This document shows, piece by piece, positions 1 to 6,265 of a DNA stretch of 6,377 bases. Within the stretch, counting starts at the first letter, position 1; each line of letters begins with the position of its first letter. The position numbers were made by a program, and so were the translations under genes. The notes below the pieces were generated by a model that saw only the letters and a list, made by a program, of their open reading frames with translations, was not told where the DNA came from and ran no database searches. Where the stretch lies: contig QFOX01000090.1 of the NCBI GenBank assembly GCA_003241645.1, positions 1 to 6,377 on the forward strand, written 5' to 3'. The DNA is from Azospirillum brasilense. GTDB lineage: Bacteria; Pseudomonadota; Alphaproteobacteria; Rickettsiales; UBA3002.

Positions 1-101
1 CGGAAATGGATTTCAAGGAAGAGAAGTTCAAAAGCGGGTTCACCTTCACCAACCCCAACGAAAAAGGCCGTTGCGGCTGCGGCGAAAGTTTCAACGTTTA
101 G
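1..101 (+). CDS. iscA: IscA-type iron-sulfur carrier, C-terminal end (partial)
   Basis: Only the last 32 codons are present (frame starting at base 3, TAG stop at 99-101). The peptide ends in a GFTFTNPN segment followed by RCGCGESFNV. The C-G-C-G-E-S-F tail carries the two closely spaced C-terminal cysteines that, with one upstream cysteine outside the window, bind iron or an Fe-S cluster in A-type carriers (HesB/IscA family). SufA and ErpA share this tail, so the tail alone does not separate them. The order iscA-hscB-hscA-fdx immediately downstream is the classic ISC operon and makes IscA the best call. A-type carriers act in the cytoplasm, receiving clusters or iron and passing them to apo-proteins. 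The next gene starts 134 nt downstream, an unusually wide gap for this operon, and it is occupied by a palindromic repeat. Confidence 0.9.
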   Translation, partial: EMDFKEEKFKSGFTFTNPNEKGRCGCGESFNV

Positions 102-106
102 TTCGC

Positions 107-191
107 CGTCATTGCGAGCAGCGCGAAGCAATCCAGTATGGATACGTTACAGGGTGGATTGTCGCGTCGGCGTTGCCTCCTCGCAATGACG
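107..191. repeat. 85 bp palindromic intergenic repeat with 12 bp perfect terminal inverted repeats
   Basis: The outer arms CGTCATTGCGAG (107-118) and CTCGCAATGACG (180-191) are exact reverse complements. An inner pair, CAATCCA (129-135) with TGGATTG (155-161), is also exact, and CGCG at 122-125 can pair with CGCG at 163-166, leaving small internal loops and a terminal loop of about 19 nt (136-154). Transcribed RNA from either strand should fold into one long hairpin. The ends and the GCGAAGCAATCCA core resemble a family of short non-coding palindromic repeats found in many copies in Rickettsiales and various other bacterial genomes; this is from memory, not a search. There is no T-tract after the right arm, so it does not look like an intrinsic terminator. 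No second copy is present in the window. It encodes no transposase, so any movement would need enzymes supplied from elsewhere. Confidence 0.85.
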
Positions 192-235
192 ATTTAATCC
201 TAGCCATCTCCCGCGTTTCACCCTATATCGCGCGC

Positions 236-760
236 ATGCAAAGCTATTACGAAATCCTCGGTCTTCCGGTAAGCTTCACGCTGAATCTCAAGGCGCTGGA
301 GAAAGCCTATTTCGACGCGCAGCGCCAGTGGCACCCCGATCGTTTCGTGGGCAAGCCCGAAGCCGAGCGCGCGCAGGCCGCCGAGCAATCGATGCGCATC
401 AACGATGCCTACGAAACGCTGAAGAACCCGCTGCAGCGGGCGCGCCATTTGCTGGAGCTGGAGGGTGTGTTCATCGACGACGAGACCAACCCGCCGCCCG
501 CCTTGCTGATGGAAGTGATGGAAGTGCGCGAGCGCCTGCATGACAGCGCCGAGGACGGGCGAAGCCTGATGGCGGAAGCCGAAAGCCTGAAGAAAGCCAT
601 GGCCATTTGCACGCAGGCGATCGACGACGCCTTCACCACGCGCGACATTCCCGCCCTGCAGGAAGAAGTGCTGCGCCTGGGCTATCTCGGCAAATCGCTC
701 GAGGAGGCGCATATGTTGATCTACCGCCTGAAAGCGGCGCACGCGAAGGAGCATCACTGA
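236..760 (+). CDS. hscB: Fe-S assembly co-chaperone HscB (J-domain protein)
   Basis: The 174-residue product is close to the roughly 171 residues of E. coli HscB. It is the dedicated J-protein that brings the scaffold IscU to HscA and stimulates HscA ATPase activity. The N-terminal J-domain (about residues 1-75) begins MQSYYEILGLP, has the essential HPD tripeptide at 33-35 (QWHPDRF), and continues with the INDAYETLKNPLQRARHLLEL helix typical of HscB/Jac1. The C-terminal part (about 85-170) fits the helical IscU-binding domain, including RLGYLGKSLEEA at 148-159. The ATG at 236 is chosen because homologues begin a few residues before the YYxILGLP segment. The frame is open further upstream, but that extension only translates the palindromic repeat and the iscA end. 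No clear Shine-Dalgarno sequence precedes this ATG. The hscA start lies 2 nt beyond the stop, indicating co-translation. Confidence 0.96.
   Translation: MQSYYEILGLPVSFTLNLKALEKAYFDAQRQWHPDRFVGKPEAERAQAAEQSMRINDAYETLKNPLQRARHLLELEGVFIDDETNPPPALLMEVMEVRERLHDSAEDGRSLMAEAESLKKAMAICTQAIDDAFTTRDIPALQEEVLRLGYLGKSLEEAHMLIYRLKAAHAKEHH
746..750 (+). promoter_or_regulatory. Probable ribosome binding site for hscA
   Basis: AAGGA lies inside the last codons of hscB, 12 nt before the ATG at 763. The spacing is somewhat long, but together with the 2 nt gap between the genes it supports ATG 763 as the start. The HscA-like N-terminus also begins there, so the longer upstream open frame is not used. Confidence 0.5.
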
Positions 761-762
761 CC

Positions 763-2607
763 ATGAGCAAGCTCATCCAGATCTACGAGCCGGGCCAGAC
801 GCCGCTGCCGCATGCGGATTCCGCCGCCATTGGCATTGACCTTGGCACCACCCACAGCGTGGTCGCCATTGCCACCGACGGCGCCGCCGAAGCCATTCAC
901 GACGCGCATGGCCGCGCCATTATTCCCTCCGTAGTGCATTACGACGGGGCGCATGTGGTGGTGGGGCACGAAGCCCGCCGCGCGCAGGCCGAAGGCGAGG
1001 CGGATGTGATCGCCTCGATCAAGCGACTGATGGGCAAATCCGCCGAAGACCTGCAGGATTCCGGCGAAGCCGCGGCCTACACGCTGGATGCGCAGGCAAG
1101 TGGCCTCGTGCGCGTGAAAGCCGCCGGGCGCAGCCTGACGCCGGTTGAAATCTCCTCCGAAGTGCTCAAGCATCTGCGCCACATGGCCGAAGAAGCGCTG
1201 GGGCGCGATGTGAGCAAAGCGGTCATCACCGTGCCGGCGTATTTCGATGACGCGGCGCGTGCTGCCACGAAAGATGCCGCGAAACTTGCCGGGCTTGAAG
1301 TGCTCCGCCTCATCAACGAACCCACTGCCGCGGCGCTTGCCTATGGGCTGGACGCGAACGCGCAGGGCGTGTTCGCCATTTATGATTTTGGCGGCGGCAC
1401 GTTCGATATTTCGGTGCTGAAGCTGGAGCAGGGCGTGTTTCAGGTGCTTTCCACCGCCGGTGATACCGAGCTGGGTGGCGACGACATGGACCGTGCCATT
1501 GCTGCGCATGTGCTGCAAAAACGCGGGCTGAACGTGCCCGAGCCGGCGCTTTATGCGCAGCTGCTTTCGGCCGCGCGCGCCGCAAAAGAAGAGTTGACCG
1601 GCAGTGCGCAAGCCGGTGTGCTGTGGGAAGGCGAGCGCACGCCGCTGGGCCGCGCCGAATTTGAAGCCATGGTGGAAACGCTGGTGGCCCGCACGCTCGA
1701 TTGCTGTGCCGACGCGCTGCGCGAAGCGGGCATTGAGCCCACCGCCATGGATGGGGTGGTGCTGGTGGGCGGTTCCACGCGCATTCCGCTGGTGAAGGCG
1801 AAAGTGGGCGAATTCTTCGGCCGCACCCCGCACGACAAGCTGGACCCCGATCTGGTGGTGGCGCTGGGCGCTGCGTTGCAGGCCGAAGCGCTCACCCGCG
1901 GGTCGGATAATCTGCTGCTGGATGTGACGCCGCTATCGCTGGGGCTGGAAACGATGGGCGGCATCGTCGAAAAAATTATTCACCGCAACAGCCCCATTCC
2001 CACCGCCGTGGCGCAGGAATTCACCACCTATCAGGATGGGCAGACCGCGCTGAAAGTGCATGTGGTGCAGGGCGAGCGCGAGAAAGTGGAAGATTGCCGT
2101 TCGCTGGCGCAGTTCGTGCTGCGCGGCATTCCGCCCATGGCGGCGGGGCTGGCGCGCATTCGCATTACCTTCACCATCGACGCCGATGGGCTGCTGAGTG
2201 TGGCCGCCGAGGAACTCACCACCGGTGCCAAACAGCAGGTGGATGTGCAACCGTCCTACGGGCTTGCCTTCGAGGAAATCGAACGTATGCTGCGCGACAG
2301 CATGGAGAACGCGCGCGCGGATATTCTTGAGCGCCTGCTCATTGAAGCGCGCGTGGAAGCCCAGCGCACCCTGCAGGATGTGGCCAACGCCATGGCCCGT
2401 GACGGTGCCTTGCTTCGCCCCGGTGAGCGCGAAATGATCGAGGCCCAGTGCCTGCGCATCAGCACCGCGATCGCCGGCTCGGATCGGGATAAGATCGATC
2501 ACGAGGTGAAGCAGCTGGACCATGTGGTCGGCTCCTTTGCGCAGCGGCGCATGGATGCGGCCATTGCCGGGGCGCTCGTGAGCAAGCCGGTGGATGCGAT
2601 TGAATAA
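763..2607 (+). CDS. hscA: Specialised Hsp70 chaperone HscA for Fe-S cluster transfer
   Basis: The 614-residue product nearly equals E. coli HscA (616). HscA is a cytoplasmic Hsp70 ATPase that, with HscB, binds IscU and promotes release of its cluster to acceptors. The nucleotide-binding domain shows the phosphate-1 loop IGIDLGTTHS (23-32), VPAYFDDAAR (158-167), INEPTAAALAYG (184-195), the phosphate-2 loop DFGGGTFDIS (208-217) and the adenosine motif VLVGGSTRIP (333-342). The interdomain linker is around LLLDVTPLSLG (384-394). The substrate-binding domain has DCRSLAQFVLRGIPPMAAG (444-462) and DADGLLSVAAEE (473-484), a pattern matching HscA rather than DnaK, whose equivalent is an N-K-x-L-G-x-F segment. 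The roughly 22-residue lead before IDLGTT and the absence of a long DnaK-like acidic tail also fit HscA. ATG 763 is chosen over upstream starts that overlap hscB, on homology and spacing. It is followed after 30 nt by fdx. Confidence 0.97.
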   Translation: MSKLIQIYEPGQTPLPHADSAAIGIDLGTTHSVVAIATDGAAEAIHDAHGRAIIPSVVHYDGAHVVVGHEARRAQAEGEADVIASIKRLMGKSAEDLQDSGEAAAYTLDAQASGLVRVKAAGRSLTPVEISSEVLKHLRHMAEEALGRDVSKAVITVPAYFDDAARAATKDAAKLAGLEVLRLINEPTAAALAYGLDANAQGVFAIYDFGGGTFDISVLKLEQGVFQVLSTAGDTELGGDDMDRAIAAHVLQKRGLNVPEPALYAQLLSAARAAKEELTGSAQAGVLWEGERTPLGRAEFEAMVETLVARTLDCCADALREAGIEPTAMDGVVLVGGSTRIPLVKAKVGEFFGRTPHDKLDPDLVVALGAALQAEALTRGSDNLLLDVTPLSLGLETMGGIVEKIIHRNSPIPTAVAQEFTTYQDGQTALKVHVVQGEREKVEDCRSLAQFVLRGIPPMAAGLARIRITFTIDADGLLSVAAEELTTGAKQQVDVQPSYGLAFEEIERMLRDSMENARADILERLLIEARVEAQRTLQDVANAMARDGALLRPGEREMIEAQCLRISTAIAGSDRDKIDHEVKQLDHVVGSFAQRRMDAAIAGALVSKPVDAIE

Positions 2608-2637
2608 AAAGAACGAACGACACTAAAGAGAGAACAC

Positions 2638-2976
2638 ATGCCGAAAGTGATTTTTGCCTACCAGGATGGCCACGAGAAAGTGGTCGAAGCCCCCAACGGG
2701 ATCTCGTTGCTGGAAGTGGCGCATAAGAATGAAATTCCGCTGGAAGGCGCGTGCGAAGGCTCGCTGGCTTGCAGCACCTGCCACGTGGTGATCGACGAAT
2801 CGTTCTACGACAAACTGCCCCCGGCGACGGACGATGAGGAAGACATGCTCGACCTCGCGTTCGGCCTCACGCATACCAGCCGCCTCGGGTGCCAGATCAT
2901 GATGAATGACAGCCTCGACGGGCTGAAAGTGAAGCTGCCCGCCGCGACCCGCAACATGATGGTTGATAAGAAATAA
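2638..2976 (+). CDS. fdx: ISC-type [2Fe-2S] ferredoxin (adrenodoxin-like)
   Basis: The 112-residue protein matches the length of ISC ferredoxins. Four cysteines occur in the adrenodoxin-type pattern C-x5-C-x2-C-xn-C: C39, C45 and C48 in EGACEGSLACSTCHV, and C85 in SRLGCQI. They ligate one [2Fe-2S] cluster. The acidic helix DDEEDMLDLAFG (65-76) is the usual docking surface for redox partners, and the C-terminal PAATRNMM is typical of alphaproteobacterial and mitochondrial members. In the ISC pathway Fdx supplies electrons for cluster formation on IscU, taken from an NAD(P)H reductase not seen here. These four are the only cysteines. A purine-rich AGAGAG stretch (2627-2632) lies 5 nt before the ATG and is a plausible ribosome binding site. 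It is the last recognisable ISC gene; the small gene iscX, which follows fdx in E. coli, is absent at this position. Confidence 0.96.
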   Translation: MPKVIFAYQDGHEKVVEAPNGISLLEVAHKNEIPLEGACEGSLACSTCHVVIDESFYDKLPPATDDEEDMLDLAFGLTHTSRLGCQIMMNDSLDGLKVKLPAATRNMMVDKK

Positions 2977-2979
2977 GGA
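2975..2979 (+). promoter_or_regulatory. Ribosome binding site for the unknown membrane protein gene, overlapping the fdx stop
   Basis: AAGGA shares its first two bases with the fdx TAA stop (2974-2976) and sits 9 nt before the ATG at 2989, which is good spacing. It fixes the start of the downstream gene and argues for co-transcription with fdx. Confidence 0.7.
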
Positions 2980-2988
2980 ACCGAACCC

Positions 2989-4473
2989 ATGACCGACCAA
3001 CCCGAAAAAACGACCACTCCCTCCACGACCGTGACGGAAGCTTCGCCCGAATCGACGACCACGGGCAGCAAAAGCTCGCGCCGCATTGTGGTGGGCACGC
3101 TGATCGTGCTCGCCCTCATCGGCGGCACGGTGCTGGTGGCCTCGAAAGCCGGGCTGGATAAGGCGCTGGTGAAGCAGCAGCTCGATGCGCTGGCCGTGCA
3201 AATGAAAGAGAACGGCGCGCGCCAGGGCCGCGACGTGGCCTTCACCTATGGCGACGTGGCCATCAAGGGTGGCCTGAGCGACCGCCATGCCGAGATCAGC
3301 AACCCCACGCTGGTGGTGAAGCCGCTGGAGGCCGAAGGGTTCCAGCAGCCGCGTGATCCGCAAACGCTGCGCCTCACCTCCGAAGTGTTGATGGTCTACC
3401 CGAAGGCGGCTGACCTCAGCAGCATGACGCTATCGCTGCCCAAGCCGATTGAGATCCGCGACGCGGAAGATGCGGATAAGAAACTGCTGAGCATCGAAGG
3501 GGCGACCCCCATCGAAGTAGTGTATGGCACCACGAAGAAATCGGGCGTGCCCTACACCGAGTGGTCGTTCGATGCACCGAAGGAAGTACGCTTCACCTAC
3601 ATGCGCGAGCAGGTAGCCGAAGGCGCCGAAGAGGAAACCCCCACGCTGAAGCCGGTCTACGACACCATCGTGCTCACCATGGAATCGGGCAAGGGCGCAC
3701 TCTCGGTCGAGCAGGCGGGTAACCTCGGCGAAGGCTCGCTGGAGCTGAAATCGCTGGTGCTGGCCCCGCAATCGCAGCCCGAGGCGGGCCGCATCACCAT
3801 CGACCAGATCGTGAGCGCATGGGACAATACCCGCAACGAGCAGAACCTGAACGTGGTGCATTCCAGCTTCGCGATCGACAACGTGCAGGCCGACGAGAAG
3901 CTGCTGCCCTACGCCCCCATCTCGGCGGCCATGGACGTGAGCTACGAAGGTGCCATGCCGACCTCGCAGGAAGAGCAGGCGGCCATCGCATCGTCGGAAT
4001 CGGCGTTCAAGCTGAAGACCTTCAGCATCACCACCAAGGATGCGACCTTCAACGCCACGGCCGATTTTGTGGCCAGTCCGGAAGATCGCCTGCCCGTGGG
4101 CATGGCGAACGTGACGCTCACCAACCTGCCGTTCATTGTGGCCGAACTGAAGAAGTTCAAGCTGCTGGATAACGACAAGGAGCAACTGGTGGCGACGCTG
4201 CTGCAGCAAGTGACCGGCACCGCTTACACCGACCTGAAAGATGTGGCGGTGGATGTGCAGCGCACCCGCGGCGGCTCGTTCCAGATCGGCAAGACCACCT
4301 TTGAGGAGCTGTTCGCGGCCCTGCTGCAGGCGAGCATGAGCAAAGGCAAAGCCCCGGCCGCGGTGCTGGAAGCCCCGAAAGCGGATGCGGCACCTGCCGC
4401 TCCTTCGGCCCCTGCGGAGGAGAAGCTGAAGGTGGAAGACGCAACCCCGGCAGTGGAAGAAACACGAGGCTAA
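2989..4473 (+). CDS. Membrane-anchored protein of unknown function, probably periplasmic
   Basis: I do not recognise this 494-residue protein with confidence. It begins with a Thr/Ser/Pro-rich low-complexity stretch (1-30). A basic pair (RR 31-32) precedes a single hydrophobic segment at about 33-51 (IVVGTLIVLALIGGTVLVA). By the positive-inside rule this predicts a short cytoplasmic N-terminus and about 440 residues in the periplasm. The body alternates short hydrophobic and polar runs, as in beta-rich proteins; FTYGDVAIKGG (85-95) followed by SNPTLVVKP (104-112) faintly recalls AsmA-like, DUF945 or DUF2125 proteins, but this is a weak impression. The tail (about 455-494) is Ala/Pro/Glu-rich and likely disordered. 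There is no cysteine, so it cannot hold an Fe-S cluster through cysteine ligands. It has a strong ribosome binding site, lies 12 nt after fdx and 1 nt before the peptidase gene, and has base composition like its neighbours, so it is a real gene in the operon. Confidence 0.85.
   Translation: MTDQPEKTTTPSTTVTEASPESTTTGSKSSRRIVVGTLIVLALIGGTVLVASKAGLDKALVKQQLDALAVQMKENGARQGRDVAFTYGDVAIKGGLSDRHAEISNPTLVVKPLEAEGFQQPRDPQTLRLTSEVLMVYPKAADLSSMTLSLPKPIEIRDAEDADKKLLSIEGATPIEVVYGTTKKSGVPYTEWSFDAPKEVRFTYMREQVAEGAEEETPTLKPVYDTIVLTMESGKGALSVEQAGNLGEGSLELKSLVLAPQSQPEAGRITIDQIVSAWDNTRNEQNLNVVHSSFAIDNVQADEKLLPYAPISAAMDVSYEGAMPTSQEEQAAIASSESAFKLKTFSITTKDATFNATADFVASPEDRLPVGMANVTLTNLPFIVAELKKFKLLDNDKEQLVATLLQQVTGTAYTDLKDVAVDVQRTRGGSFQIGKTTFEELFAALLQASMSKGKAPAAVLEAPKADAAPAAPSAPAEEKLKVEDATPAVEETRG
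4466..4469 (+). promoter_or_regulatory. Ribosome binding site for the M3 peptidase gene
   Basis: GAGG within the final codons of the preceding gene sits 5 nt before ATG 4475. The preceding TAA (4471-4473) ends just 1 nt before that ATG, an arrangement that favours translational coupling. Confidence 0.55.
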
Positions 4474-4474
4474 C

Positions 4475-6265
4475 ATGACCAAGGCGACGAAGAAAAAGAT
4501 TCAACCTGAACTTCCCGCCTGGGACCTGACCCACCTCTATAAAAGCCTGAACGACCCCGCGATCGCGCGTGACATTGCCACGCTCGAGAAGAAGGCAGCG
4601 GCGTTCGCCAAGCGCTATCAGGGCAAACTGGCCAAGCCCGGCATGCTGGCCGAATCCATGCATGACTACGAACAGATGCAGGAAGGCATCGGCAAGATGG
4701 GCAGCTATGCGCAGCTGATCTATGCCGCCGACATGCGCGACCCGGCCATTACGCAGTTCTACCAGAACACGTCGGAAACGCTGACGCGCATTTCCAGCCA
4801 GATCATTTTCTTCACGCTGGAGCTGAACAAGCTGAGTGATGCCGCCATCAAGGGTGCCATGGCGAAAAGCAAAACGCTGGCGCACTACAAGCCGTGGATC
4901 GACACGGTACGTGCCTACAAAGACTTCCAGCTTTCCGATGAGCTTGAGCATTACATCCACGAAACGTCGGTGGTGGACGGGGCGTGGCAGCGGCTGTTCG
5001 ATGAATCCATCGCGCGGCTGGTGTTCACGGTGGATGGCAAGAAGATGGGCTCGGCCGAAGTGTTCGACCAGCTTTCGAGCAAGGACGGTAAAAAGCGCAA
5101 AGCGGCGGCCAAAGAGATCGCCCGCGTGTTCGAAGAGAACGCATCGCTGTTCGCGCTCATCACCAACACGCTGGCGAATGCCAAATACATCGACGACAAA
5201 AAGCGTGGCTTCAAAAGCGGCATCTCAAGCCGTAATATTTCCAATCAGGTGGAAGACGAGGTGGTGGACGCGCTGATCTCCACCGTGAAGAAGAACTACG
5301 CGCAGCTTTCGCACCGCTATTACGCGTGGAAGGCCAAGCAGTTCAAACGCACATCGCTGGATTACTGGGACCGCAACGCGCCGCTGCCCTCGGGTGATGA
5401 GTCCGACTTCGCATGGCCCGACGCGGTGAAGCTGGTGAACGAGGCGTACCATGCGTTCTCGCCCGCGCTGGCCAAGGTGGGCAAGCGCTTCTTCGACGAG
5501 AACTGGATCGACGTGCCCGTGCGCCCCGGCAAATCGCCCGGCGCATTCGCGCACCCCACTGTACCTAGCGCGCACCCGTATCTGCTGCTGAACTACCAGG
5601 GCAAAACGCGCGACGTGATGACGCTGGCGCATGAGCTTGGCCACGGCGTGCATCAGGTGCTATCGAACAAACAGGGCGCGCTGATGGCCGACACGCCGCT
5701 GACGCTGGCCGAGACCGCCAGTGTGTTCGGTGAAATGCTGACCTTCCAGGAATTGCTGAAGCGCGAGAAGAACAAAGCGCGCCGCCAGCGCCTCATTGCC
5801 GGCAAGGTCGAGGACATGCTCAATACCGTGGTGCGGCAGATCGCCTTCTGCGAGTTCGAGCGCATGGTGCATGCCGAACGCCGCAACGGTGAGCTTTCGG
5901 TCGCACGCATCGGCGAAATCTGGATGCAGGTGCAGCGCGAATCGCTTGGGCCCGCCATTCAGCTGCACCCGGAATACCATGTGTACTGGATGTATATTCC
6001 GCACTTCATCCATTCGCCGTTCTATGTGTATGCCTACGCGTTCGGCGATTGCCTCGTGAACTCGCTCTACGGCGTGTACCTGAAAGAGCAGAAGGCGGGG
6101 CGGGGCGAAGCCTTCGCCAAGAAATACCACACCATGCTGGAAGCGGGCGGCACGCTGCGCCACAAGCAACTGCTGAAACCCTTCGGGCTGGATGCCAGCA
6201 AGCCGGATTTCTGGCAGCAGGGGCTGGACGTGATCGCGGGTTACATCAAGGAACTGGGCGCTTAG
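4475..6265 (+). CDS. pepF: M3 family zinc oligoendopeptidase, PepF-like
   Basis: The 596-residue protein has the length and layout of M3B oligoendopeptidase F, a cytosolic metallopeptidase that cuts short peptides (typically under about 20 residues). It opens with the family-typical LPAWDLTHLYKSLNDP (13-28), followed by a long helical N-terminal region. The zinc site is HELGH (386-390) with catalytic E387. E413 in LAETASVFGE (411-420), 23 residues after the second His, is the expected third ligand. The C-terminal transition-state region is present as YIPHFIHSPFYVYAYAFGD (507-525), with His and Tyr residues positioned as in other M3 enzymes. No signal peptide is seen; the N-terminus is Lys-rich. 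All catalytic residues are intact, so it should be active. It starts 1 nt after the membrane protein gene. The likely role is peptide turnover; any specific link to Fe-S assembly is unproven. The symbol pepF reflects the family, not shown function. Confidence 0.93.
   Translation: MTKATKKKIQPELPAWDLTHLYKSLNDPAIARDIATLEKKAAAFAKRYQGKLAKPGMLAESMHDYEQMQEGIGKMGSYAQLIYAADMRDPAITQFYQNTSETLTRISSQIIFFTLELNKLSDAAIKGAMAKSKTLAHYKPWIDTVRAYKDFQLSDELEHYIHETSVVDGAWQRLFDESIARLVFTVDGKKMGSAEVFDQLSSKDGKKRKAAAKEIARVFEENASLFALITNTLANAKYIDDKKRGFKSGISSRNISNQVEDEVVDALISTVKKNYAQLSHRYYAWKAKQFKRTSLDYWDRNAPLPSGDESDFAWPDAVKLVNEAYHAFSPALAKVGKRFFDENWIDVPVRPGKSPGAFAHPTVPSAHPYLLLNYQGKTRDVMTLAHELGHGVHQVLSNKQGALMADTPLTLAETASVFGEMLTFQELLKREKNKARRQRLIAGKVEDMLNTVVRQIAFCEFERMVHAERRNGELSVARIGEIWMQVQRESLGPAIQLHPEYHVYWMYIPHFIHSPFYVYAYAFGDCLVNSLYGVYLKEQKAGRGEAFAKKYHTMLEAGGTLRHKQLLKPFGLDASKPDFWQQGLDVIAGYIKELGA

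Noticed and set aside
174..228. Possible promoter before hscB (TTGCCT near 174, TTTAAT at 193-198, CTATAT at 223-228)
   Set aside because: Spacing between the -35-like and -10-like boxes is too short (about 14 nt), the first box lies within the repeat, and CTATAT has no matching -35 box. This is not enough to call a promoter.
71..235. N-terminal extension of hscB through the palindromic repeat, starting at 71
   Set aside because: The extension translates the end of iscA in another frame and then the repeat, giving an Arg-rich sequence unrelated to J-proteins. Homologous HscB proteins begin at the segment encoded from 236.
607..762. Upstream start for hscA giving an extra 52 residues
   Set aside because: This part overlaps hscB in another frame, is not like any HscA N-terminus, and ATG 763 has a ribosome binding site and the expected family N-terminus.
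754..1833. 359-codon open frame on the - strand opposite hscA
   Set aside because: The His/Gly/Arg-rich translation mirrors the codon bias of hscA. Long antisense frames are expected in GC-rich genes and nothing in it resembles a known protein.
2608..2637. Small gene or regulatory element between hscA and fdx
   Set aside because: The 30 nt are A-rich with a purine-rich ribosome binding site for fdx only. There is no inverted repeat or room for a gene.
3430..4482. 350-codon open frame on the - strand opposite the unknown membrane protein
   Set aside because: It is a shadow frame with typical His/Arg-rich antisense composition. The + strand frame has the ribosome binding site, membrane segment and operon spacing.
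4157..4960. 267-codon open frame on the - strand spanning the junction of the unknown gene and pepF
   Set aside because: It crosses two well-supported + strand genes and has low-complexity, Pro/Arg-rich composition with no recognisable domain.
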